Part shown: positions 39,701-47,850 of the stretch, piece by piece
Layout of the letters: each line of letters opens with the position of its first letter
Numbering within the stretch: position 1 is the first letter of the stretch
Made by a program: the position numbers and the translations under genes
Source: Gammaproteobacteria bacterium
GTDB lineage: Bacteria > Pseudomonadota > Gammaproteobacteria > Pseudomonadales > Azotimanducaceae
Direction of reading: 5' to 3'
Assembly: GCA_028824555.1 (NCBI GenBank)
Contig: JAPPDJ010000084.1
Location: forward strand, 15,786 to 76,866
DNA length: 61,081 nucleotides
Notes under the pieces: model-generated
The model's database searches: none
Told to the model about the DNA's origin: nothing
What the model saw: only the letters and a program-made list of their open reading frames with translations

Positions 39701-40154
39701 ACACGCAGAGTTGCAGGACAGCCCCGGCGCGGGTCTCGCGGGCAAGCTTGGCGTCGTAGGCTTCGTACGACCAATCCCCGAGGTCGCTCGCGGTCGATAC
39801 CTTCCTCAGGAAGTCGGGGCGTCCGGACCATCCGCCGTCCGCGAGCGTGCCCTGGTAGATCACATCGACGCCGGACCGCATTTGCGCAAGCGTCCCCTTG
39901 AGGCCCGTCCCGACACTCGAGTCCGGTCCGTCAGCACCCGCGACCTCGAGCCCCTGTGCCTTCAGCCACTCGAGATAGGCCTTCTCGTGCTCGATCCCCT
40001 TCTCGCGCAGATCGTCGAGCACCGGGCTGCGGCGAAACGGCGGTGTCGGTCCTCCTTCCGTCGCCCCCAAGTCGAGTCCCGAACGATGTCGGCACCCGAG
40101 GAAGTTGCCGAGATCGGTGGGGGCCAAAAGGAGGCCCTTCTCTGTCTTTTGCAT
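36747..40154 (-). CDS. Cas4-like nuclease / RNase H-like / Upf1-type helicase fusion
   Basis: A 1135-residue protein in three parts. Residues 1-240 form a RecB/Cas4-like PD-(D/E)XK nuclease with Asp114 (GRPDF), Asp134-x-Lys136 (YDAKLA) and four Cys (21, 215, 218, 224) placed to hold a 4Fe-4S cluster. Residues 310-500 form an RNase H-like exonuclease (DFEGD, Asp323 and Glu325; YNREDCEST). Residues about 735-1120 form a superfamily 1 helicase of the Upf1/Dna2 type with Walker A GPPGTGKT (748-755), DEAGQ and the C-terminal NVATSRAR motif. This is the TM0106/YprB-like nuclease-helicase family. A DNA-end processing or anti-mobile-element role is plausible but unproven. It is a single-gene unit with no clear ribosome site upstream. 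Confidence 0.85.
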   Translation of the reverse strand: MQKTEKGLLLAPTDLGNFLGCRHRSGLDLGATEGGPTPPFRRSPVLDDLREKGIEHEKAYLEWLKAQGLEVAGADGPDSSVGTGLKGTLAQMRSGVDVIYQGTLADGGWSGRPDFLRKVSTASDLGDWSYEAYDAKLARETRAGAVLQLCVYSESLKAIQGVQPARMHVVTPGGDFAPVSYRVDEYAAYFRLLSAEMRTFLEDRPETYPEPVSHCDYCPWWVGCEKRRRNDDHLGYVAGISRRQIENLRTFGVDRLVDLAGLHPVPKPARGSQAALSRVRDQARVQQLGRETGGPRHEIKEPLDAEHGFALLPAPSPKDIFLDFEGDRFADAGVREYLLGYVVADDAGQVRYTPLWATTPEQERRSFQVFIDLVIAARRSDPNAHVYHFAPYELAALKRLMGRYATREVELDELLRGEAFVDLHRVVKRSLIASVERYSIKDLEPFFGYERRQDLREASASRRVVENAVAEGSLRTDDRHSRIVEDYNREDCESTLKLRDWLETLRAEVIKGGQEIPRPELADGTATGEVSELDRELQELRDQLLIDIPADPADRSDEQQARFALAHMMEFHRREDKASWWEYFRLLGLPEDELQDERRAVWDLEFMEVVEQKARLQRYRFPPQELDARVGDLLHRGDGTRLGKVVSVDYAEHTIDIQKPKKVLDEHPKSVVLHKHIPSKSLREALVDLGKAVLEGGFERREPYHAAFDLLLRRAPAGGTRPIDGESTVQAASRIALALDGEVLAVQGPPGTGKTYAGGEIICTLIEKGLKVGVTAVSHKVIVNLLESAAERARARGLGLRIVHRQTGKYDGDFGIERIDSYDRIHEELGEGEINLLGATAFCWTRPEFQQSVDVLVVDEAGQMSLANVLGSARAGRNLILLGDPQQLEQPLQSSHPEGSEVSALYHLLDGAETMPADRGLFLPDTYRLHPDIARFTSEVYYEGKVQPKAGLGLEQQEVVPLRGRASAFAGAGLRCVLVPHTGNQARSSEEVDMIARIVGDLLGNCTWHDKDGRIARLREEDFLVVAPYNAQVSALAAKIPELADRIGTVDRFQGQEAPVVIYSMTSSSADDAPRGMEFLYNRFRFNVATSRARALCILVGSPELFRPECRTPWQMRMANGFCRYRELAKVVDFA

Positions 40155-40266
40155 TGAGGTTGTTCTTCTGGGGTTAGGGAACGGTCATGCGACGCTCACT
40201 TCGATGGCCGCCAGCCAGTGCTTGGCGCGCGAACGCGAGGTAGGCATGGAAGACCTGCACGCGCGG

Positions 40267-41070
40267 CTAACGCTCCGGTGAGCGGAGAGTTACGCCCCCA
40301 TCCACCACCAACGCCTGGCCCGTGATGTAGCGGGCGTGGTTCGAGGCGAGGAAGGTGACGGCGTGGCCGATGTCCCAGGGGGAGCCTTCTATGCGTAGGG
40401 CCGAGGCGTTCTTGCGTTGCTCGCGCACCTCGGGGGTCATATTGGGGCCCTTCACCATTGGGGTGAAGACGGGACCGGGCATCACCGCGTTGACGCGGAT
40501 GCCGGCTTCGCCGTGATCCACCGCCATGGCTTGGGTGAGGGCGATGACGGCACCCTTGGAGGTGGAGTAGGCGGTGTTGCCCTTGGGGCGGATGGCGGAG
40601 ATGGAGCCGATGTTGACGATGGCGCCGCCGCCAGCTTCGACCATTGCCGGGATGAGGGTGCGGGAGGTTAGGTACATCGACGTGACGTTGGTGTTCATCA
40701 CGCGCTCCCACACGGCCGGGTCGGTTTGGAGCACGGTGCCGGCAGCGCCGATTCCGACGTTGTTAACGAGCACTCGCGGCGGGCCGAGGTCTCGAGTGAC
40801 CATCGACCGCAGCGCTTCGCAGTCGCTCTCGTCGGTGACATCGCCGGCGAAGGGAACTGCGGAACCGCCCTCACCTTCGATCATCTCCACGGTGCGCTGG
40901 CTCGCATCGGCGTCGCGGTCAACCGCCACCACGGCAGCACCGGCGCGAGCGAGGAGGATCGCCGCAGCGCGGCCATTGCCGATCTCGTAGCCCCTTGCGC
41001 CGCCGCCCGTGACGATGGCGACGCGCCCCTCAAGTCCAACATCATCGATGGCGTTCTCTGAGTCGGACAT
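40267..41070 (-). CDS. Short-chain dehydrogenase/reductase
   Basis: A 267-residue SDR. The Rossmann motif is GGGARGYEIG with an acidic RDAD residue after strand 2, which suggests NAD use. The catalytic Ser is in NIGSISAIRP and the Tyr-x-x-x-Lys is YSTSKG. The C-terminal VDGGVTLRSPER is standard. It begins 3 bases after the PhyH-HEAT gene ends, so the two are co-transcribed. It may oxidise the alcohol that the dioxygenase makes. Confidence 0.88.
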   Translation of the reverse strand: MSDSENAIDDVGLEGRVAIVTGGGARGYEIGNGRAAAILLARAGAAVVAVDRDADASQRTVEMIEGEGGSAVPFAGDVTDESDCEALRSMVTRDLGPPRVLVNNVGIGAAGTVLQTDPAVWERVMNTNVTSMYLTSRTLIPAMVEAGGGAIVNIGSISAIRPKGNTAYSTSKGAVIALTQAMAVDHGEAGIRVNAVMPGPVFTPMVKGPNMTPEVREQRKNASALRIEGSPWDIGHAVTFLASNHARYITGQALVVDGGVTLRSPER

Positions 41071-41073
41071 CGA

Positions 41074-42546
41074 TCAGAACGGGTGCTGGTTGTCGGTGTG
41101 GGGACACCAACGGGCGGTGCGCAGGAACGGCAGCAGCGCTTCGAGAGCGTCGGCCGTGCCGATTCGCTCGAGCGCTTCGGCGGCGTAGCCGCTGACGTAA
41201 CGGTTGGTGTCGTAGAGCGCCTCTTCGAGTGGCGCGACGGCCCCGGCCATCAGTGTCGTGGAGCCTTGCGCGGCGGCGCGAACGAGGGAGAGGGCAGCAT
41301 CGAAGCGCACTTCCGAAGCACTGTCACACATTGCGCTGAGCAGCGCGTCGCGGCCTTCGCTTGAGGGCGGAAGGATGCCAATGGCCTCGGCGGCGGCGAT
41401 CCGCACATGCACATCGTCGTCGCTCATGGCTTCGATCAAGGTTGTGATGGCCGCATCCGAGCCGATCTCCCCCAAGGCAAACGCCGCGTGCTTGCGCCCG
41501 CGCGGGGTTCCATTCAAGGCTACATCCTGCAAGCCGGGCACGGCCTCGCAGCCGAGTTGCACCAGTCCGTGCGCGGCGTTGCGCACAGTGGCGTCCTCCT
41601 GCCAGATGCGGCCGTTGTCCGAATAGCGACGCTTGTTCTCGTGCGGTTCGGCATTGCTGTCGAGGGCGTCGAGCAGCGTGCGTTGTTGGCCGGCAGTGGC
41701 CAAGCGATAGCCGGCGTTGATGCCGGTGGCCTCGTCGTCCGACCCGAGTTCCTCCGCATGCGCCTTGCCGTTCGCGCGGCAGCTGGCCCCACCGGAAAGC
41801 CAATCCCAGGTCGCCTGCCAGACCGGGGAGAGGTCGAGCGGAGGCGTATGTTCCGGGCGCTGCCACGGCTGGCTGGCTTGCGTCCGGCGTGGCGGCGCCA
41901 TGCGCGTGAACTCGAACTTGAACATGTAGCGGTTCAAGTCCGTCTGGTTCCTCATCTTCCGATGCCAGATGTCGTAGTGGATCAGCACGAACGAGCCGGC
42001 CGCCCCGGCGATGGGGACCTCGGTGCAGATGCCTTCCGGCCGCTGGTTCAGGTGCTGGCTGCCGGCCATCACCGCGGTCGGGCCCTTGACCAGCTCCGTG
42101 TCCTGCGGAAAGTACATCACCATCACCCACCAAGGCCGATGGTTGCGCACACGCCGCGTGTAGCCCCAGTAGCTGTCCTTGTGGAACTCCTGCTCGTCGC
42201 TGCCAGGGGGATTGCGGTGCAGCGCCCGGTGCGGGTGCATGGAGTAGTCGGGCCCAAGCACGCTGCCCAGCGCTCCCCGCACCACTGGATCTTGGAAGAA
42301 CTCGATCAACTCCGGGATCAACGGCAGCAGGTTGTTGCCGAAATGGCCCATGCCCGTCGCCCCTTCGCCCCGCCCGTCCGCCACGGCATCAAAGCGCTCG
42401 AAGATCGTCCGGTGATAGCTCTCGGGCAACGAGGAGCGCAGCACCAGAAAGCCATTGGCAAGGAACTCCCGGCACTGATCCGCGCTGAGGGGGATGGGTG
42501 GGCGACTGGCGTTCTGCCGCCGCACGTTCAAGGGATAGGTACGCAT
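41074..42546 (-). CDS. Phytanoyl-CoA dioxygenase fused to HEAT repeats
   Basis: A 490-residue protein with two parts. Residues about 20-230 form a PhyH-type Fe(II)/2-oxoglutarate dioxygenase: iron ligands His122 and Asp124 (FHKDSYWG) and His195 (IHYDIWHRKM). Residues about 310-480 form four or five HEAT-like repeats with the ALGEIGSDAAI, AAEAIGILPP and AALSLVRAA helices. HEAT solenoids bind proteins or nucleic acid, so this enzyme may act on a tethered or large partner. I know no characterised case. It is the middle gene of a leftward NHL - PhyH-HEAT - SDR unit. Confidence 0.85.
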   Translation of the reverse strand: MRTYPLNVRRQNASRPPIPLSADQCREFLANGFLVLRSSLPESYHRTIFERFDAVADGRGEGATGMGHFGNNLLPLIPELIEFFQDPVVRGALGSVLGPDYSMHPHRALHRNPPGSDEQEFHKDSYWGYTRRVRNHRPWWVMVMYFPQDTELVKGPTAVMAGSQHLNQRPEGICTEVPIAGAAGSFVLIHYDIWHRKMRNQTDLNRYMFKFEFTRMAPPRRTQASQPWQRPEHTPPLDLSPVWQATWDWLSGGASCRANGKAHAEELGSDDEATGINAGYRLATAGQQRTLLDALDSNAEPHENKRRYSDNGRIWQEDATVRNAAHGLVQLGCEAVPGLQDVALNGTPRGRKHAAFALGEIGSDAAITTLIEAMSDDDVHVRIAAAEAIGILPPSSEGRDALLSAMCDSASEVRFDAALSLVRAAAQGSTTLMAGAVAPLEEALYDTNRYVSGYAAEALERIGTADALEALLPFLRTARWCPHTDNQHPF

Positions 42547-42602
42547 GAAACCAAGCCTACCGTGGAATTGCGCGCGGTGGCGTCATTCTTCGGCGCAAGC
42601 TC

Positions 42603-43634
42603 CTAGCGCAGCACCCGCACGCGGTGGTTGTCCGTGTCGCCGACGAAGATGCGGCCGTCTGGCGTTGCGTACACCCCGTGCGGGCGGGCGAGACCGCAGT
42701 GCAGCGGGTCGCCGTCTGGGCCGTCGTGGTTTTCACCATCGCCGAGTACGGTGTCGATGTGTCCCGTGGCGCGGTCGATGCGGCGCACGGTGTGGCTTTC
42801 GGTGTCGGCTATGTAGATGTCGTCACCGCTCACGGCGATGCCCTTCGGTCCGGCGAGGCTGGCAGAACGCGCATCGCCGCCATCGCCGGCGTAGCCGAAT
42901 TGGCCGCTGCCGGCGACATGCTCGATGCGTCCGCTTCGCATGTCGATGCTGAGCACGGCGTTGCCCTCGCGGAGCGTGAGGAAAAGCTCCCGACGATCCC
43001 CCGCGTCGTCGAAGGCGAGGGAACGCGGACCGTTGAGCGGCGCATCCGCAATCGAGCCACCCGGCGGCGTCGGCGCCTGCTCGCCAGTGCCGGCGAACGT
43101 GTCTATGACCCCGGTTTCGGGGTCGATGTGTCGAATCCGGTGATTGCCGATGTCGCAAATGAGGATGGCGCCGTCCTCGGCAATCTCGATGGAATGCGGC
43201 TGCCGAAGCATGGCGTCGGTCGCGGGTCCACCATCGCCGGAGAACCCCGCCTCCCCGTTTCCGGCCATCGTCTCGATCCGCCCACTCCCCGCATGCACCC
43301 GTCGCACCACGTGCGCCGTCATGTCCACGAACACGAGGTTGCCGGCGGCGTCGAAGCGCAACTCATACGGCTGCTCAATGTCCGCCTCGGTGGCAGGCCC
43401 CCCGTCGCCGGCATTCCCCTTGCGACCACTCCCCACCACCGTCTCGACCGTCCGCCCCTCTGGGTGCACCCGCCGGATCCGATGATTGCCAAGGTCGCAG
43501 AAGTAGAGCCACCCATCCGGCCCCACAGCCACCCCAAACGGCTCCGCAATCCGGGCCCCGGCGCCGAACTGCCCATCCGCACAGGCTCCAGCAACCCCGT
43601 CACCGATGATCGTCGCGGCATGCGGCTCAGCCAT
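42603..43634 (-). CDS. NHL-repeat beta-propeller protein
   Basis: A 343-residue protein made of about six NHL repeats, each with a PFGVAVGPDGWLYFCDLGNHRIRRV-like pattern (strands GVAVGPDG, YFCDLGNHRIR) and the spacer GDGGPATxA. It should form a beta-propeller that binds a ligand or partner. No signal peptide is apparent from the ATG at 43634, which follows AAGGGGAG. It precedes the PhyH-HEAT gene by 56 bases and is divergent from the Nramp-like gene. Confidence 0.82.
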   Translation of the reverse strand: MAEPHAATIIGDGVAGACADGQFGAGARIAEPFGVAVGPDGWLYFCDLGNHRIRRVHPEGRTVETVVGSGRKGNAGDGGPATEADIEQPYELRFDAAGNLVFVDMTAHVVRRVHAGSGRIETMAGNGEAGFSGDGGPATDAMLRQPHSIEIAEDGAILICDIGNHRIRHIDPETGVIDTFAGTGEQAPTPPGGSIADAPLNGPRSLAFDDAGDRRELFLTLREGNAVLSIDMRSGRIEHVAGSGQFGYAGDGGDARSASLAGPKGIAVSGDDIYIADTESHTVRRIDRATGHIDTVLGDGENHDGPDGDPLHCGLARPHGVYATPDGRIFVGDTDNHRVRVLR

Positions 43635-43791
43635 CGCGCTCCCCTTCCTCGCCAAAGCCCGCAATCCTGCAACCTCTGGCTGCGCCGTGTCCAACCCGGA
43701 GGCGCTATAGTCGCCACGCGTTACGGGCCCGTCGGCAGCCGATGTAACGCCAGCGGTTTTAGGGGTGTGACGGACAACAGGCGAAGCAAGA

Positions 43792-45258
43792 ATGCTGGTC
43801 AAGATTGAGCCGCTGAAGCCGGCGGAGCTTCCAGAACGCAAGAGGCCGATTCTGGCGATGATCGGTCCCGGGGTTGTCATGGCCGGGCTCGCCATCGGGT
43901 CCGGCGAGCTGATCATGTGGCCCTGGATCACCTCTGTGGTGGGGGCGCAGCTCCTCTGGGCGGCGGCGATCGGCATCTTCCTGCAGCTCTGGGTCAACAT
44001 CGAGATTGGCCGCTGGGCCGTGGTCACCGGCGAGAGTCCGTTCACCGGCATGGCGCGGGTCATCAAGCTGACGGTTTACGTCTTCGTGTTCGTGATCTTC
44101 GTCGGCAAGTTCCTGCCGGGGTGGGCGCGGGAGACGGGCATCGCGCTGCGGGACCTGATTTTCGGGCCGGGGCACGACAGTCCGGCGTGGCTCTGGACCG
44201 CGATCGTCTTCGCCTTGGTCGCCGCCATTCTGTTCGGGCCCAAGGTGATCTACACGGCAGTAGAGCGCTGCATCATGGGGCTGATCGTGGTCATCGTCGC
44301 TGGCCTCATCTACGTCGTCTGGGAGATCGGCTCGGCAGAGATTTTCCTCGCCATGTGGCAAGGGGTGATCAGCTTCTTCAGCTTTCCCGACTTCCCCGTG
44401 GATGTCCTTGCCGACGATGGCTCGGTGCGCGATCAACTCACCTTCAACCGCTTCTTCGGTGCCGTGGTGTTCGCCGGGGCGGGCGGCCTCGGCAACCTCT
44501 ACTACGCCTACTACCTGCGCGAGAAGAACATCGGCATGGGCGAACGCATGCCGTCGCTGATGAGCCCGGCGCACAAGCACGAGATCAAGGAACTCGATAC
44601 CGGCTATGTCTATGCCGACACGGCGGAAAACCGGCGCCGGTTCAAGGACTGGTTCCGCTACATCGTGGTGGACCAGACGCTCTTTTTCTGGCTGCTCGGC
44701 AGCTTCACCATGTTCCTGTTCGTTTTCGGCGCCCTTGCCGTGTTGCATCCGATTGGCCTCGTGCCAGACCGCGCGAGCCTGGTTTGGGACCTTGCATCCA
44801 TCCTCGAACAGAGCATGGGCACGTTCGGCCGCTACCTCTTCCTCATCGTTGGCATGGCGGCCCTGTTCAGCACGCAACTCGGCGGTGTCGACGGTGGCAG
44901 CCGCATCTTCGCCGACCTCCTGCACACCAATTTCAAGTTCGGCAAGTGGCTGAAGCTCGAACAGTGGTATCTGGTGCTGGTCGGCACGACGATGGTCATT
45001 GGCGTGTTCAGCGTCTGGTTCTTTGGCAAGTACGACATCGCCGGCCTCGACTTCCTATTCATCGCGGCGCTGATGAGCGGCTTCGTGATGGCCATCTACG
45101 TGCCGATGGTGCTCTACATGAACCTCACCTACCTGCCGAAGTCCGCCCGCCCAGGCTGGATCAACATCTTCTTCATGGTGCTGGCTTCGGCCATGTACAT
45201 CGGCTTCGCCGGCTACACCATCTACAGCAAGGTGGTGGAGGTCGTGGCACCGGCGTAG
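43792..45258 (+). CDS. Nramp-related metal transporter
   Basis: A 488-residue inner-membrane protein with about eleven hydrophobic segments in the Nramp (LeuT-fold) pattern. The first helix holds GPGVVMAGLAIGSGELI, so the hallmark DPGN that binds metal in canonical Nramp is replaced by GSGE. Helix six reads FAGAGGLGNLYYAYYLREK, without the usual MPH motif. It may move a different cation or solute. It opens the rightward PhyH-GST-PhyH side of the cluster, 158 bases from the NHL start. Confidence 0.8.
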   Translation: MLVKIEPLKPAELPERKRPILAMIGPGVVMAGLAIGSGELIMWPWITSVVGAQLLWAAAIGIFLQLWVNIEIGRWAVVTGESPFTGMARVIKLTVYVFVFVIFVGKFLPGWARETGIALRDLIFGPGHDSPAWLWTAIVFALVAAILFGPKVIYTAVERCIMGLIVVIVAGLIYVVWEIGSAEIFLAMWQGVISFFSFPDFPVDVLADDGSVRDQLTFNRFFGAVVFAGAGGLGNLYYAYYLREKNIGMGERMPSLMSPAHKHEIKELDTGYVYADTAENRRRFKDWFRYIVVDQTLFFWLLGSFTMFLFVFGALAVLHPIGLVPDRASLVWDLASILEQSMGTFGRYLFLIVGMAALFSTQLGGVDGGSRIFADLLHTNFKFGKWLKLEQWYLVLVGTTMVIGVFSVWFFGKYDIAGLDFLFIAALMSGFVMAIYVPMVLYMNLTYLPKSARPGWINIFFMVLASAMYIGFAGYTIYSKVVEVVAPA

Positions 45259-45388
45259 CGTGCAAGGCGACTTCCAGGCCCTCGGCTGGCGACCGCGAGC
45301 CCGCCTTCCGTCCCAGGTGCCCTGCGTCTTCCAGGGATCACGACCCGGCCATGCGGAGCGCAGGTGCGTTCCTGCTATGCTCGCCGCC

Positions 45389-46237
45389 ATGGACACCGCC
45401 TGCTTGGAGCACCGCCTCACCGACGACGAACGTCGGCATTTCGACGAACGCGGCTACCTGATCGTTCGCAATGTGTTGCCGCCGGACTTGATTGCGGAAC
45501 TCACGGAAGCCGCCGACCGGCTCGATGCGGAGTTTCGGCCCACCTACGAGCTAAAGCCCAGCCAGCCGCTCAACCGGCTCGACTTCATCGGCTTCGATCC
45601 AGCCTTTCTCAAGCTGCTCGAATGGCCGAAGACCATCGCGCGGGTCATCGACATCCTCGGCTGGCACATCCAGCTCTACCACAGCCACGCCATCGTCACG
45701 CCGCCAATGCCGGCGGATTACGTGCCGTCGTCGCCTCGCCTCGGCTGGCACCAGGACAGCGGCCGCCTCAACATCGACATCGAATCCGAACCGCGCCCGC
45801 GCATCTCGCTGAAGGTGGGGTTCTTCCTCACCAGCACGCTGACGCCGAACCGGGGCAACTTCCATGTCGTGCCCGGCAGCCACCTCTCCAACGCGCTTGA
45901 GTTTCCGCACGAGGGCGAAGAACACCCAGACGCCACGCCCATATTGGCAGACGCCGGCGATGCCGTGTTCTTCGACCGCCGCCTCTGGCATGCCGCTGGC
46001 CGCAATCGCTCCGACGTGACGCGCAAGGTGCTGTTCTACGGCTACAGCTACCGCTGGCTGCGCCCACGCGACAACATGACGGTTGACCACTATCTTGCGG
46101 ACGCAGATCCCATCCGCCGCCAGCTTCTCGGCGCGAGCCCCAACGGCGGCTTCGGCTACACCTCGCCGGCGGACGACGACGTGCCGCTCAAGGCTTGGGT
46201 GCGGGAGCACATGGGCGAGGATGCGGTGGTCGCGTAA
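45389..46237 (+). CDS. Phytanoyl-CoA dioxygenase family protein
   Basis: A 282-residue Fe(II)/2-oxoglutarate dioxygenase of the PhyH family: His121 and Asp123 (GWHQDSG), distal His201 (LWHAAGRNRS) and Arg205 for 2-oxoglutarate. The double-stranded beta-helix core spans about 85-215. The ATG at 45389 was chosen. An ATG at 45377 is also in frame. It probably hydroxylates a small molecule unknown to me. It follows the transporter by 130 bases. Confidence 0.85.
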   Translation: MDTACLEHRLTDDERRHFDERGYLIVRNVLPPDLIAELTEAADRLDAEFRPTYELKPSQPLNRLDFIGFDPAFLKLLEWPKTIARVIDILGWHIQLYHSHAIVTPPMPADYVPSSPRLGWHQDSGRLNIDIESEPRPRISLKVGFFLTSTLTPNRGNFHVVPGSHLSNALEFPHEGEEHPDATPILADAGDAVFFDRRLWHAAGRNRSDVTRKVLFYGYSYRWLRPRDNMTVDHYLADADPIRRQLLGASPNGGFGYTSPADDDVPLKAWVREHMGEDAVVA

Positions 46238-46294
46238 GGACACCTTCGGCCGCCGGAACGCCAAGCAACGAAACGCACACCATCGGGAGAACCC

Positions 46295-46909
46295 ATGCTC
46301 ACCATCTATCACGTCAAGGGCACCCGTTCGGTGCGCGTCATCTGGGTCTGCGAAGAACTGAACGTGCCCTATCAGGTGGAAGTCATCGACTTCTCGCCGG
46401 AATACCGCGCCAGCCCCGAATGGCGCGCAAAGAGCCCCACCGGCAAGGTGCCGGCCATGACCGATGGCGACCTCACCATGTTCGAGTCCGGCGCGATGGC
46501 GGAGTACGTGCTCGATCGCTACGGCTACGGCAAGCTTCAGCCGTCGCCCGGCACCCTCGCCTCCGCCCATTGTCGGCAGTGGTGCTGGTTCGCCGAGGCG
46601 ACCTTCGCGCGCCCCTTGGGCGAGATCGTCAACCACCGCCGGGTGGCGCCGAACGGCGAACTCGTGGATTTCGTGATCGAGGACTGCAAGGCGCGGGCCC
46701 GCACCTGCATCGACGCCATCGAGGAAGTAGTGTCGACTTCGCCCTACCTGGTTGGTGGCACCTTCAGCCTCGCCGACATCATGAACGGCTACACGCTCAT
46801 GCTGGCGGACAACTTCGGCGTGCTCACGGACGACCATCCGCACACGATGGAGTATTACCAGCGCCTGGGCGAGCGGCCTGCGTTTCAGGTGGCGCGAGAG
46901 GCCGGCTGA
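46295..46909 (+). CDS. Glutathione S-transferase
   Basis: A 204-residue cytosolic GST: thioredoxin-like N-terminal domain (YHVKGTRSVRVIWVCEEL, KSPTGKVPAM for glutathione, ESGAMAEYVL) and a helical C-terminal domain (VGGTFSLADIMNG). A GGAGAACCC site precedes the ATG. It stands 57 bases after the dioxygenase and 73 bases before the next PhyH gene, in one probable transcript. It may conjugate or isomerise a reactive product of the cluster. Confidence 0.88.
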   Translation: MLTIYHVKGTRSVRVIWVCEELNVPYQVEVIDFSPEYRASPEWRAKSPTGKVPAMTDGDLTMFESGAMAEYVLDRYGYGKLQPSPGTLASAHCRQWCWFAEATFARPLGEIVNHRRVAPNGELVDFVIEDCKARARTCIDAIEEVVSTSPYLVGGTFSLADIMNGYTLMLADNFGVLTDDHPHTMEYYQRLGERPAFQVAREAG

Positions 46910-46920
46910 GGGCGATCTTT

Positions 46921-46962
46921 GGAGGGAGGGCGTCTCGCCCTCCATTCCGCGCCGCCAGGCGC
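46921..46962. repeat. Single REP-like double hairpin
   Basis: Stem GGAGGGCG/CGCCCTCC (46925-46943) followed by a GCGCC-GCCA-GGCGC hairpin. It lies in the gap between the GST stop and the next PhyH start, within a likely operon, where it could modulate message stability. Confidence 0.75.
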
Positions 46963-46982
46963 GCCAGACGGTTGGAGGCGAT

Positions 46983-47825
46983 GTGTCAAACCTAGCGCAG
47001 GATACCGACCACGACGCCGAACTCGAAGAGCGCCAGTACCTCTTCGACCTCAACGGCTTTCTCGTAATCGATAACGTGCTGACAGAAGGCGAAGTAGCCG
47101 AACTCAACGCCCTGATCGACACTCAAGACCTGCCCCCGCCACCCGACAACTTCCCTCGCTTCGGCAGCGCCGCCGGCGCCATCCGCAAGAGCGGGCCCGG
47201 CTTCCTGCAGTGGGGCGAACCGTTCGCCCGCCTGATGGATCATCCGGCAGTCCTACCCATTCTCCGCTTCCGCCTGGGCGAGTGCTTCCGCCTCGAACGC
47301 CTCTACGGCATGTACATGCGCCAAGGCTCCCCGGCTGGCCGCCTTCACGCCGACTACGGCGCCATCGCCCCCAATGCAACCTCCGTACCCGGCGAGTTCT
47401 ACCCCTTCCGCGACAACCGCATGTCCGCCGGCTTCATGGTGGCGGCGTGGAACCTGCGCGACACGGGCCCGGACGTCGGCGGCTTCTGCTGCGTCCCCGG
47501 CAGCCACAAGAGCGCATTCCGAATGCCGGAACGCCTCCGCAAGGGCCACCAAGACAGCGATTGCGTGCAGATCGTCAAGGCTCCCGCCGGCAGCCTAACC
47601 GTCTTCACCGAATCCCTAACCCATGGCACCGCCCGCTGGGACGCCGACTACGAACGTCGCACCCTGCTCTACAAATACTGCGTCTCCAACATGAGCTGGG
47701 GCGCCACCCGGGTAACGGCACCCGAAGGCATCGACCTCACGCCCCGCCAACAGCAACTCCTCGCCGGCCCGGCTGACCCGCTAACGCACTTCCCCTCGTT
47801 GTTCTCGGACGAAATCGCAAACTGA
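46983..47825 (+). CDS. Phytanoyl-CoA dioxygenase family protein
   Basis: A 280-residue PhyH-family Fe(II)/2-oxoglutarate dioxygenase: His122 and Asp124 (RLHADYG), distal His214 (LTHGTARWD). It is diverged from the paralogue at 45389. The GTG start at 46983 has GGAGG 5-6 bases upstream, right after a REP-like hairpin. It closes the rightward side of the cluster. Confidence 0.85.
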   Translation: MSNLAQDTDHDAELEERQYLFDLNGFLVIDNVLTEGEVAELNALIDTQDLPPPPDNFPRFGSAAGAIRKSGPGFLQWGEPFARLMDHPAVLPILRFRLGECFRLERLYGMYMRQGSPAGRLHADYGAIAPNATSVPGEFYPFRDNRMSAGFMVAAWNLRDTGPDVGGFCCVPGSHKSAFRMPERLRKGHQDSDCVQIVKAPAGSLTVFTESLTHGTARWDADYERRTLLYKYCVSNMSWGATRVTAPEGIDLTPRQQQLLAGPADPLTHFPSLFSDEIAN

Positions 47826-47850
47826 CGCGACATCTTGCCGGTGGCGAATC

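Noticed and set aside
43759-44925. Leftward frame over the Nramp-like gene
   Set aside because: It is very rich in Glu, His and Asp because it mirrors hydrophobic codons of the transporter. No domain is seen.
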